Of a DNA stretch of 64,000 nucleotides, positions 56,228-64,000 are shown one piece after another. The position numbers were made by a program, and so were the translations under genes. Under the pieces are notes generated by a model, which ran no database searches, had not been told where the DNA came from, and worked only from the letters and a program-made list of their open reading frames with translations. Position 1 is the first letter of the stretch, and each line of letters starts with the position of its first letter. This stretch comes from Planctomycetota bacterium (lineage in GTDB: Bacteria > Planctomycetota > Planctomycetia > Planctomycetales > Planctomycetaceae). Where the stretch lies: positions 1 to 64,000 of the forward strand of contig JAEZFD010000059.1 of NCBI GenBank assembly GCA_023417655.1. Direction: 5' to 3'.

Positions 56228-57268
56228 CTAAAGCAGAGCCGTTTTCGACGAGCTCCCCGGGATTTCAGCGACATATCGGGGAACCGCATAACCCGGCAGC
56301 CGGGCACGTAACTGCATGACCAGTTCCCGTCCGGTCTCAAGCGGCACCTCGAAATGAGAGGCCCCGCGAACCCGATCGAGCTGATGCAGATAATAGGGCA
56401 GGACACCGACATCAATGCAGCGTTCGCACAGTTCCGCGAGGACATCGACGCTGTCATTAACGCCACGAAGCAGAACGGCCTGATTCAACATCATCAGCCC
56501 GGCTTTTTTCATCTGTTCAAGTGCGTCTGCACAGTCACCTGTCAGTTCACGGGGATGATTGGCATGGACCACCATGACCGTCTGCAGGCGCTGTGACGTG
56601 AGCATGGTGAGCAGTTCCTCAGTCATGCGCTCCGGCAACACAATCGGAATTCGGGAGTGGATACGCAGACGCCGCAGGTGAGGAATCTCCTCCAGACGGG
56701 AAAGCAGAACTTTCAGCTTCCGATCAGAAAGAATCAATGGATCCCCTCCGCTCAGGATGACCTCGCTGACAGTCGGGTCCTCGCTGATCGTCTGAAGCGC
56801 GGGTTCCCAATCCTCCAGTGATTTGGGCTGTTCCCCATAGGGATAATGTCTGCGGAAACAATATCGGCAATTGACCGCACACGAACCATGCGTGATGAGC
56901 AGAGCCCGGCCGTGATATTTCTGTAAGAGACCGGGAGCAGATTTCGCCTGCTCGTCGCCCACCGGATCATCGACGAATTCAGGCAGGTTGATGTGTTCTG
57001 CCGTGACGGGAAGAACCTGCAGCAGCAACGGGTCCTGCGGGTCCCCGGGGCGGATTCGACGCATGTAACTCTCAGGCACCAGCAGCGGAAAACCAGACTG
57101 CTCAGGGGTGATTGTGCCGAGGAGATCTAAGGGGAGATTCAGCCGTGAGAGCAGTGTCGGGAGGTCGCGAATTGCCTGCGCCAGAGCACGCTGCCAGTCG
57201 GTTTCGCGGGGAAAAAAAGTCGCCTTTCCACCGCTCTCCGAGGACAAGATTTCCTGCATCCCAGGCAT
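56228..57268 (-). CDS. epmB: EF-P beta-lysylation enzyme EpmB (lysine 2,3-aminomutase family)
   Basis: 346 residues, the short EpmB type. A radical SAM enzyme that turns L-alpha-lysine into (R)-beta-lysine for EF-P modification. The 4Fe-4S site is CAVNCRYCFRRHYPYG. Other family sequence: VILSGGDPLILSDRKL, RLRIHSRIPIVLPERM, VHANHPREL, LLRGVNDSVDVLAELCE and VLPYYLHQLDRVRGASHF. The efp gene lies 214 bases away in the opposite direction, a strong context link. The ligase EpmA is not in this window. Confidence 0.94.
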   Translation of the reverse strand: MPGMQEILSSESGGKATFFPRETDWQRALAQAIRDLPTLLSRLNLPLDLLGTITPEQSGFPLLVPESYMRRIRPGDPQDPLLLQVLPVTAEHINLPEFVDDPVGDEQAKSAPGLLQKYHGRALLITHGSCAVNCRYCFRRHYPYGEQPKSLEDWEPALQTISEDPTVSEVILSGGDPLILSDRKLKVLLSRLEEIPHLRRLRIHSRIPIVLPERMTEELLTMLTSQRLQTVMVVHANHPRELTGDCADALEQMKKAGLMMLNQAVLLRGVNDSVDVLAELCERCIDVGVLPYYLHQLDRVRGASHFEVPLETGRELVMQLRARLPGYAVPRYVAEIPGSSSKTALL

Positions 57269-57482
57269 TTGCTATTCTTTCGTCGCAATTCCGTCAGGCA
57301 TCCGAGATAATTGTGGTGGATTCACCGCGCGATCATGCCGGGACAACAGGGTCAGGACGAATCAGGCCGCGTCCCATCGGGGCAGCAGCCCGTTACGGAG
57401 GGAGCCCGTACCAGGCCACAGCAGTTTCCCAGAACTCAATAATCAGAACAGTCAACTTAGCGACTCGCTGGAAAAAAGACCA

Positions 57483-58046
57483 ATGCCACAGATCAACGCC
57501 GGGGACTTTCGTAAGGGAATCAAAATCATCAACGAAGGCTCACCCTATGAGATGATCGAATGCAACTTTGTGAAGCCAGGGAAGGGCCAGGCTTTGTACA
57601 AGACCCGCATTCGCAATCTCCTGACGGGGACCAGTCTCGACATCACCTATCGCAGTGGTGACAGCCTGGAAGAAGCCGACGTCCGAAACGCCGACGGCAT
57701 GTATTCCTATTTCAACGGAACCGACTATGTCTTCATGGACAATGAGAGTTTCGAGCAGGTTCAATTGTCCGCTGAGGTCTGCGCTGACCAAATGAAGTAC
57801 GTGAAAGAAGGAGAACCCTGCGGCCTGATGTACTGGAACGATCAGCTGATCGGGGTGACACCGCCGAAGCATGTCATTCTGGAAGTGACCTACACCGAGC
57901 CGGCTGCCCGCGGAAATACGGCGACCAACGTCAACAAGCCTGCCACGGTCGAGACTGGCGCCGAAGTGTTCGTTCCGTCATTCATTACGACAGGCGAAAA
58001 GATCCGCATCGCTGCTGAAACCGGCGAATACCTCGGCCGTGCGTAA
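57483..58046 (+). CDS. efp: Translation elongation factor P
   Basis: 187 residues from the ATG at 57483; the longer frame from 57108 overlaps epmB and is not coding. EF-P helps ribosomes pass polyproline stretches. The modified Lys loop is present: FVKPGKGQALYKTR with Lys34, the residue beta-lysylated in E. coli. The rest follows: EEADVRNADGMYSYFNGTDYVFMDNESFEQ, and VPSFITTGEKIRIAAETGEYLGRA. The fit between Lys34 and the divergent epmB strongly supports modification by the EpmAB route. The Pro-rich proteins in this window (LysM, SurA-like) may be among its clients, an inference. Confidence 0.97.
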   Translation: MPQINAGDFRKGIKIINEGSPYEMIECNFVKPGKGQALYKTRIRNLLTGTSLDITYRSGDSLEEADVRNADGMYSYFNGTDYVFMDNESFEQVQLSAEVCADQMKYVKEGEPCGLMYWNDQLIGVTPPKHVILEVTYTEPAARGNTATNVNKPATVETGAEVFVPSFITTGEKIRIAAETGEYLGRA

Positions 58047-58082
58047 GGATCAATCATCATCGATTGTCCGGAAGATTTCGAC

Positions 58083-58109
58083 ACTCGGGGGGCAAGTCGC
58101 CCCCCGAGT
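58083..58109. terminator. GC-rich hairpin between convergent efp and DUF1398 genes
   Basis: 11-base perfect arms (actcggggggc 58083-58093, gccccccgagt 58099-58109) with a 5-base loop. It lacks a clear T-run on either side, so it may stop transcription poorly or act as an mRNA 3' stem. Confidence 0.55.
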
Positions 58110-58136
58110 CGTTGAACTGGATCTCAACTTGTTTGC

Positions 58137-58550
58137 TCACGGAGATTCCGGCGGAGCCGTGGGAAAAAGTTCGACGTGGCTTTCTCCACAGCGTCCGAAG
58201 TAGATGCAGCGCCGACCTGTGATCTGCACGAAGTAGCCGACGCATCCCGCCGTCATCGTTTTGCGAATGAACTCCGGATAGGTATGCTCATTTCGCTGGC
58301 TCTGTTGGATCGCCTCGGCCACGGCAGACGACTGGAATTCCATTCCAATCTCATGTGCGGCATGCGGGACAGGAACCACAACCGAGTCCCCGTTCTGCCA
58401 GTAATAGGTGATTTCCTGTCGGCAAAAGTCGGCGTGATACCGCTCAACCCCGCTCGCGGCCAGCATGCCGACAATTTCAGGAAAGGTGAATTCTCCGGAC
58501 AGCGATCCGTCCACACATTTCTTCGCCAGCTCGATCTGTTCTGAAGTCAT
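58137..58550 (-). CDS. DUF1398 family protein
   Basis: 137 residues; the family was once labelled phage envelope protein without functional proof. Family sequence: FTFPEIVGMLAASGVERYHADFCRQEITYYWQNGDS, TYPEFIRKTMTAGCVGYFVQITGRRCIYFGR and ESHVELFP at the end. Cytoplasmic, function unknown. The ATG overlaps the stop of the truncated glyoxalase gene by four bases (atga), so the two are translationally coupled. Confidence 0.85.
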   Translation of the reverse strand: MTSEQIELAKKCVDGSLSGEFTFPEIVGMLAASGVERYHADFCRQEITYYWQNGDSVVVPVPHAAHEIGMEFQSSAVAEAIQQSQRNEHTYPEFIRKTMTAGCVGYFVQITGRRCIYFGRCGESHVELFPTAPPESP

Positions 58551-58756
58551 GGCTTCTCTATCGTGTCTGAATGATTTCTGAAATGGTGCAGGATCAGAGA
58601 CCGAACCGACACCTGCAGATAGACCGGAAACTCAGGACCGAATCGATGTTCCCAGTTGATCTGAAAACCAAGAAAGCCGAGATAGAACTCCCGCGCTTTC
58701 TCGGCGTCAAAGATTCGAAGAACGGGAATCGTCTGCAGAATCTCGCCTGCTGCCAT
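58547..58756 (-). pseudogene. Truncated glyoxalase/bleomycin-resistance family protein
   Basis: 69 residues matching the first half of the family: TIPVLRIFDAEKAREFYLGFLGFQINWEHRFGPEFPVYLQV, then SLILHHFRNHSDTIEKP and a stop. Full members need about 120-150 residues to make the paired beta-alpha-beta modules and metal site. The following DNA (DUF1398 coding sequence) shows no second half in any frame. A disrupted gene, or a short one-module protein kept for coupling, are the two options; disruption is more likely. Confidence 0.7.
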
Positions 58757-58828
58757 GCGTCACCGTGAGCCGGTTGAAAGTCCTGTTTCTCTGGGAATGA
58801 CAGCGACTGCGGGGGGCTCACGACGATC

Positions 58829-60448
58829 TCAGTTCGAGGCCGCGGTGCTCACCAGACTCTCGGTCGCCCGTTTGGTGAAGACTTCGAATTCGGCGTTGTC
58901 ACCGTAGAGCCGCACCACAGCTTGCCATTTCTCGCGGGCCTGCAGCTTCTTGCCATCAGTGAAGAGTTGGTCTGCTTCGTCCAGCTGGTTCTTGATGAAC
59001 GTCGTACGGTCGGTGTCGCCGGAAACACTGGTCTTGATCTTCTCTGCCTGTCGTCGGGCGAGATTCAGATAGGGTCGGTTCTCGTCGTTCATCGCGATCA
59101 CTTTCGGGATCGCTTCATACTTTTCGAGAGCAGTGATACGGTCACCAAACCGCTCATACTGCCCTGCGGCGAGGTACAGGCGTTCGGCTTCGTTACTCGG
59201 CTCTTTGCCCACTTTCAGATTTGTCTCGATGCGGCGTTCCGCCCGATACATTTCGATCTGGTCCAGCCATTCGCGACCCTGCTTGGCGTGAGCCCCCTCT
59301 GGATAGAGACGAAGCATCGTCTTGAGATCCTGTTCAGCGAGGATCCACTCTCCAGCGTCTTTCAGCATGTAACGTTCTGCTCGTGCATAGAACGTCCCTT
59401 CGCTGCGACTGCGGATCACGTAGATGCTAATGAACAGAATTAGCACGGCCAGCACTGTTCCCAAGAACCAGGCACGTTCGTAAAACGGCGGCGTCTGTTC
59501 CGAGTCGGAATTGCTTTTCTTCTTCTTTTTCTTCTTCTGGACGGCCGTTTTCTGCACGCCCGCTTCGGTGATTCCGCCGACGGTTGCGGCTTTCCGGCGT
59601 TCTTCCTGCTGCTTCAGTTTCTCCCGGATTTCTTCCAGTCGGACTTGAACAGCCAAGGCATCGAAAGGTCGATCTTTGGGCTCTTTCGCCAGCAACTCTC
59701 CAATCAGCTTGGCGAGTGGGAGCGGAGTGTTCTGATTGAATTCCCGGACGGAAGGGGGCGCTTCGTCGAGATGCTTAAACAGAAGTTCGGCCTGCGTCTC
59801 GGACTGGAAGGGAACCCGTCCGGTGAGCATTTCGAACATGACGCAGCCGAGTGCATAGAGGTCTGTATGCTTCGTGACGGGGTACTTGCCGCTGATCTGT
59901 TCGGGAGCCATGTAGTTCATGGTGCCGACGGTCTTGCCGGCCTGCGTCAGTGCAGTTGCCTGTGTATCACGTGCGATCCCGAAGTCGCTCAGTTTCAGCG
60001 TTCCGTCTTTTGTGAGCAGCAGATTGGCAGGCTTCAGATCGCGATGGACGATTCCGGCATTGTGGGCATGTTCGAGGGCTCGGGCGATCTGCAGGCTATA
60101 TTCAATCGTCCGTTCCCAGCCCAACCGGCCTTCTGCTTTGATCACATGATCAAGGCCGCCCCCTTCCAGCATTTCCATTGCATAGAAACGCTGCGTCCGA
60201 TTCGAGCCTGCTCCGTAGTATTTGATGATGTTCGGATGCTGCAGCTTCTTGAGAATTTCAGTCTCGCGGAGGAACCTCTGGTTGACCGCCTCGTTCCCGC
60301 TCAAATCCGGCGAGAGCACTTTGACTGCGCACTTCAACCCGTTCTTCTCATACGTCGCTGCATAGACGATCCCCATCCCTCCGACACCCAGTTGGCTGTC
60401 GAGTACGAAGGGACCGATTTTTCTCAGATTGACAGGTTCAGTGCTCAT
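58829..60448 (-). CDS. Ser/Thr protein kinase with one membrane segment
   Basis: 539 residues. The kinase domain (about 10-270) is complete: G-loop GVGGMGIVYA, Lys43, HRDLKPANLLL (135-145), DFG (155-157), YMAPEQISGKY. A basic linker with seven Lys (305-311) precedes a membrane helix (about 326-345). The outer part is helical, with TPR-like spacing (YAEREYMLKDAGEW-type sequence, YLAAGQYERFGDRITALEKYE). This is the common planctomycete receptor-kinase plan. It probably forms one unit with the C13-like and VWA genes upstream on the same strand, though a 120-base gap follows the C13-like gene. Confidence 0.93.
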   Translation of the reverse strand: MSTEPVNLRKIGPFVLDSQLGVGGMGIVYAATYEKNGLKCAVKVLSPDLSGNEAVNQRFLRETEILKKLQHPNIIKYYGAGSNRTQRFYAMEMLEGGGLDHVIKAEGRLGWERTIEYSLQIARALEHAHNAGIVHRDLKPANLLLTKDGTLKLSDFGIARDTQATALTQAGKTVGTMNYMAPEQISGKYPVTKHTDLYALGCVMFEMLTGRVPFQSETQAELLFKHLDEAPPSVREFNQNTPLPLAKLIGELLAKEPKDRPFDALAVQVRLEEIREKLKQQEERRKAATVGGITEAGVQKTAVQKKKKKKKSNSDSEQTPPFYERAWFLGTVLAVLILFISIYVIRSRSEGTFYARAERYMLKDAGEWILAEQDLKTMLRLYPEGAHAKQGREWLDQIEMYRAERRIETNLKVGKEPSNEAERLYLAAGQYERFGDRITALEKYEAIPKVIAMNDENRPYLNLARRQAEKIKTSVSGDTDRTTFIKNQLDEADQLFTDGKKLQAREKWQAVVRLYGDNAEFEVFTKRATESLVSTAASN

Positions 60449-60570
60449 GAAAACATCTGACGTGCGAGACCCGTTTCATTGATGCCGTGCAGTGTCGCGG
60501 AATCAACTCTTAACGGCAATCGTTCTCCATCGGAATCCGCTGGGTGTGATTGCGCGAGGAATTTGCGGGC

Positions 60571-61653
60571 TCACTTCTCGGTGCGTTCCGGGGATGTGTC
60601 TCCTGCCGGGGGCGGATCCCGTGCCGGGTTCGGCAGGATGAGTGCGGCCAGTTCGAGGAGTAATTCCTCGAGACGGGAATCGTATTCGACCGGAGAGAAC
60701 TCGAGCTTTCGTTGGGTCAGTTCGAAGATCTGGATTTCCAGCTCGTTGCGACGGGCCAAGACCTCGGGCGAAAGTGCGAGATCAGCCGGATTCACGATCA
60801 CGTTCCATTGATGGGCACGCAATCCATCGGGAAGGGAAGCTCCGGAGTCGGTGCGGTTCTTCGCCCGTAGGCCATCGAATCCAGCCAGTGGGACGGAACG
60901 TCCGTCCCCGTTGTCGTCGAGTACCGCATGCTCCGTCGCCAGTCGACCGTCCCCGGCGTAGAACTCTTCCGTCGCGGTCGCGGCTTTCAGGAAAGCTTCC
61001 AGCAGAGAGACCTGACCATCCTTATCGAGGTCGGCATCCGGGCTGCTGATCGCCTTAACGAGTTCGCCACCGAATCGCGAGAAGTTGACCTCATTGCCAT
61101 TCATCGTCGACGTGATGACCACTCGCCCCGGTTTTGAGAGAGCAGGCAAAAACGGAGCACTGCAGGAGAAGCAGTTCACAATCGCGATCGGCCGCTGGAT
61201 CGGGTTCAGCCACTTCGCCAGTTGAGCGGGTTCCAGATCAGGGCCGGGAAGATTGAACTTTGCGGTACGACCATCGAACGTTCCATGTCCGATCAACACG
61301 ATCCAGAGCGGGCGTTCCTTCCCGGTCGACAGCTCTTTCAGTGCGGAATCAATTTCCGTCAGTGTGCCTGACGGGTCGGAAGTCGGCGCCGGGCCAATCT
61401 GCCGGAAGTGGAGGCCCCCCTGAATAACGACCTGTTTCCAGTCGTCGGCCCAGGAGTTGAATTGCGACTCATAAACCGGCTCCCCCGGCGAGCCGACGAT
61501 GAGAAGAAAATCTCCCCGCGTCCCCGGCCGAACTGGATCTTCGCCAAATGAGTGATCACACGAGCCGAAGAATGTCACGAGTATTCCAAGAAGGAACAGG
61601 CTCGCACGGAGACCGTGACGCTCGTCGGTGCTGGAAGGCGATCGTGCCGTCAT
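60571..61653 (-). CDS. Exported C13/caspase-like protein
   Basis: 360 residues from the ATG at 61653, which overlaps the stop of the VWA gene by four bases (atga). A signal sequence (SLFLLGILVTFFGSC) may be a lipoprotein type ending at Cys32. The fold of clan CD peptidases is suggested by PLWIVLIGHGTFDG (His123) and IAIVNCFSCSAPF (Cys161, Cys164), followed by RVVITSTMNGNE, then SPDADLDKDGQVSLLEAF and TEHAVLDDNGDG, a common context for C13-like bacterial proteins. Many relatives lack the Cys; here the His and Cys pair is kept, so peptidase activity is possible. The C-terminus is helical. Confidence 0.8.
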   Translation of the reverse strand: MTARSPSSTDERHGLRASLFLLGILVTFFGSCDHSFGEDPVRPGTRGDFLLIVGSPGEPVYESQFNSWADDWKQVVIQGGLHFRQIGPAPTSDPSGTLTEIDSALKELSTGKERPLWIVLIGHGTFDGRTAKFNLPGPDLEPAQLAKWLNPIQRPIAIVNCFSCSAPFLPALSKPGRVVITSTMNGNEVNFSRFGGELVKAISSPDADLDKDGQVSLLEAFLKAATATEEFYAGDGRLATEHAVLDDNGDGRSVPLAGFDGLRAKNRTDSGASLPDGLRAHQWNVIVNPADLALSPEVLARRNELEIQIFELTQRKLEFSPVEYDSRLEELLLELAALILPNPARDPPPAGDTSPERTEK

Positions 61654-64000
61654 GCGAGTCCTTTCCAGCGGCGTAGTCCCCATTCGAGAGCGAGCAGGGA
61701 CACTGCAATCAGGATGATCCATGGCCGATGCCAGAGCGGAATTGTCTCCGTCTCCATCACCGCGAGTTCGCGAGAGGGAAGGTCTTTCGTCAGCCGTTCC
61801 AGATCGCTGAACCGGACGACTTCGCCCCCAGAGTTTTTAGCCAGAGACTCCAGTGCCGGCAGATTGAAGGATGTTTTGCGGAACTCGGTGGCCGCGGGAT
61901 CGCTCGTCCAGCCGATCTGAGTGGTCAGCGGTTCTGCCTGTGGTTCGTTCGCGGCAACGGAGGCCTCGACCGTCGCAATATAGGAGCCCGGCTGTCGGGA
62001 GACATACACGGCTTCATATGTCCCGGGGGCGTTCAAGCTGGGTTGCGCATCGAGTTTGATTTCATTCCCGTCAGGTTGTTTGACGGTGACCAACACCCGA
62101 TCGCCGTCCCGGGGCTGAAATTCCTGGTCTCGCAGTTTGATGAGCAGCGTATTGGCCGGGAGGCCTTCCATCTCTGTCTTTTCAAGACTGACAGAGAGCC
62201 GCTGTGGAACGTCGCCTGTCAGCCATCGCGACAGTTGCCGCCAGAACTTTCCGGCATCGTCCTGCTTCGGGTCGGGTGACTGCAATGACCACTTCCACAA
62301 ATCCCCGATGAGCAGCGCACCAACGCGACCCTGCCCATAAGTCTGAACGACCAGTGACGGAGCGGTTGCTCCTTCTTCGTTTTGCACCGACGCCAGAATT
62401 CGCGCGCCCGGCTTGATATCAGATGTGCCAGTCAGAATCTGTAACGGAGGGGCCACGGCAAGCCGCTGCTTTTCCGACTCCTCCTGATCGCGGCTCCGTG
62501 TCCAGGGTTCGAGCCAGCCGTCGCGCGTCAGTGACCATTTCAGTTTTCCGGAGAGGGGAGTCACCCTTCGCCCGAGATAGACCGGCAGTGCATCGGCCAC
62601 GGGTGTGTGATCCCATTTTCCATGCTGATAGGTGTCGCGGCCTCCGAGCATCAGGAGCCCGCCACCTCGCTCCGACACGAACCGTTCCACCAGCGCCAAC
62701 TGATCGCGGGTGAAGAAGGCTGCCTCCGTGTCGTCAATGATCAGCGCGTCATATTGATAGAGTTCCGCTTTCGTTTTGGGAAAACCGTCGCTCAGTTCCT
62801 TTGCGTCGCGGGTGTTCACGCGGACCAGAACTGGCTGGCTGTAGTCGTCTGTCTCCTCATCGCTGCCGTCTTTGAAACCTCGGAACAGGGGATTGCTCGA
62901 TTCTCCGACGCGGCCGCGAAAGTCGAACTTGGCTTCCTTCTTTGCGATGCGGACCAGACTGACGAGGTGGAGCTGCGGGTCTTCGGAGAGAGCGCGACCA
63001 AGGAACTTGTGCTCCCAGTTCGGGCGTCCGCCGACATACAGGATCCGGGAGACATGCGGGTCACGATTGACGGCGATCAACTGCTGATTGTTTTTATCGG
63101 TGGCATCGAATCCTGACGGGGAACCTGCTCCTTCCACCGGGGGAGATTTCCCGGAGGCGACGCTGAGCTGATAAAACAATACACCCGGCACAGGGGGGCG
63201 GACCTGAAAGGTGGCGACGAGTTCCCCGTTGCCGTTCGTCTGGCCGGTTTTGTGGACTGTTCTGTGGACAGTCCTGGTCTCCTTTGTGGGAGTATCTGCC
63301 CCGTGCTGCGTCAGAGTCACCGTCAATGCTTCGGGGAGTTTTTCGGAAGCGAATCCGGTTGTTGAGAGTTTCGCTTTGACTGTGACCGGTGCATCTTCGA
63401 AGTTGGTCTGCGTCACAGAAACCGAGTCGATTGCAATGTCCGGCAGATCATGAACGTGATCCGGAATGACAGGGAAGAAGCGGACCCCTTCCGACTTCAC
63501 GGATTCCAGCTCATCGGTGCTGTTTCCGTCGGTGAACAGAAATACTCCAGCCAATGCCTGCCCGCGAAAACGCTGATGCAGGGAATCAATCGCATTGGCC
63601 AGCTGACTGGAAGAGTCATTAAAAGTCAGTGACTGAAAGTTCTCGAGATTCTCGATCGATGCTCCGAAGCGATATCGGCGGACATCAAAATCCTGAGACA
63701 GTCGGGGAATCCAGGTCGACGCCGGATCTGTCAATAATGCTTTGTAGGCGTCACCGCGTGAGGCACTCTCGTCGGTCGCACTTTTTACCTGCAGGCTTGC
63801 ACTCTGATCCGCGAGAAGGACGAAAATATTCTCACCGGGTTTGCTGTGCCGCCGGGTCTGCATCGGTTCCAGAAGACAGAGCCCCAGAAGGATGACAGCC
63901 GTTGCCTTCAGCAGAAACAGGCCCCATTTCCAGCGGGGCGGCACAGGCAATCGCAGAGTTCCTGCAGCAAGCAGGAGCAGAAAGAGCGTCAGGATAACGG
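61650..64000 (-). CDS. VWA-domain membrane protein, 5' end beyond the window
   Basis: The frame stays open to the right edge; a TTG at 63950 can start a 766-residue form, but 16 more in-frame codons (VILTLFLLLLAAGTLR) lead to the edge, so the true start lies outside. Two hydrophobic segments precede a VWA-like domain with the MIDAS-type DQSAS (in IFVLLADQSASLQ) near residue 48. A central region has RILYVGGRPNWEHKF and MLGGRDTYQHGKW, the pattern of planctomycete glutamine-amidotransferase-like proteins, and the last part has LLALEWGLRRWK as a membrane anchor. It is followed by the C13-like gene with a 4-base overlap. Role unknown, perhaps in envelope or complex assembly. Confidence 0.85.
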   Translation of the reverse strand, partial: VILTLFLLLLAAGTLRLPVPPRWKWGLFLLKATAVILLGLCLLEPMQTRRHSKPGENIFVLLADQSASLQVKSATDESASRGDAYKALLTDPASTWIPRLSQDFDVRRYRFGASIENLENFQSLTFNDSSSQLANAIDSLHQRFRGQALAGVFLFTDGNSTDELESVKSEGVRFFPVIPDHVHDLPDIAIDSVSVTQTNFEDAPVTVKAKLSTTGFASEKLPEALTVTLTQHGADTPTKETRTVHRTVHKTGQTNGNGELVATFQVRPPVPGVLFYQLSVASGKSPPVEGAGSPSGFDATDKNNQQLIAVNRDPHVSRILYVGGRPNWEHKFLGRALSEDPQLHLVSLVRIAKKEAKFDFRGRVGESSNPLFRGFKDGSDEETDDYSQPVLVRVNTRDAKELSDGFPKTKAELYQYDALIIDDTEAAFFTRDQLALVERFVSERGGGLLMLGGRDTYQHGKWDHTPVADALPVYLGRRVTPLSGKLKWSLTRDGWLEPWTRSRDQEESEKQRLAVAPPLQILTGTSDIKPGARILASVQNEEGATAPSLVVQTYGQGRVGALLIGDLWKWSLQSPDPKQDDAGKFWRQLSRWLTGDVPQRLSVSLEKTEMEGLPANTLLIKLRDQEFQPRDGDRVLVTVKQPDGNEIKLDAQPSLNAPGTYEAVYVSRQPGSYIATVEASVAANEPQAEPLTTQIGWTSDPAATEFRKTSFNLPALESLAKNSGGEVVRFSDLERLTKDLPSRELAVMETETIPLWHRPWIILIAVSLLALEWGLRRWKGLA

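Noticed and set aside
58083..58109. GC-rich hairpin after efp as a classic rho-independent terminator
   Set aside because: The stem is strong but lacks a T-run on both strands, so it is listed only as a possible terminator at modest confidence.
58137..58550. DUF1398 as evidence for a prophage, from its old phage envelope label
   Set aside because: No phage structural, integrase or lysis genes are nearby, and the family is widespread on chromosomes.
59645..60460. 271-codon frame antisense to the kinase
   Set aside because: It covers the kinase catalytic domain, whose motifs are complete on the minus strand.

Overview
The window looks like a chromosomal segment of a planctomycete (Planctomycetaceae-like). 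The support is a DUF1559 prepilin-type protein, a DUF1501 protein with a Tat signal, several conserved planctomycete proteins with one membrane segment plus coiled coil or low-complexity regions, and heavily divergent versions of housekeeping genes. It is gene-dense, with about 42 protein genes. I see no tRNA, rRNA, CRISPR array, transposase or prophage, so it reads as core genome rather than an island.

Layout. 0-6.3 kb: two similar membrane-anchored coiled-coil proteins, a membrane protein carrying a flagellar hook/rod-like domain, a neutral-ceramidase-like exported protein and a LysM protein. 6.3-16.1 kb: a trehalose/glycogen block, with a GH15 glucosidase/trehalase facing away from glgX (treX)-treZ-treY, the route that makes trehalose from glycogen. 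16.1-27.3 kb: M28 peptidase, a conserved unknown, a very long GlnE with inserted ACT domains, a DUF1559 protein, a Cys-rich exported protein, a TrhO-RluA fusion and a nitroreductase. 27.3-36.7 kb: topA, a SurA/PpiD-like membrane protein, a BamB-like PQQ propeller, an FAH-family enzyme and nadD. 36.9-46.4 kb: DUF1501, a ketosynthase homologue lacking the catalytic Cys, a run on the minus strand (galT, then aroDE, a 26-residue-repeat protein, a thioesterase and a citrate synthase), and a small exported c-type cytochrome. 46.9-64 kb: speA, purC, the dnaG-rpoD pair, metW, an EamA transporter, epmB facing efp, DUF1398 next to a truncated glyoxalase, a Ser/Thr kinase, a C13/caspase-like protein and a VWA protein cut by the right edge.

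The most unusual items are: GlnE with two ACT-like regions between its two catalytic halves; the fusion of a tRNA U34 hydroxylase (TrhO) to an RluA-type pseudouridine synthase; a ketosynthase-fold protein with Cys to Asp and His to Asn changes; and a protein with seven copies of one motif at an exact 26-residue spacing, apparently translated in step with aroDE. Several strong intrinsic terminators and perfect palindromes in the gaps are also listed.

All calls come from reading the sequence. Family assignments rest on remembered motifs, not on a database search.
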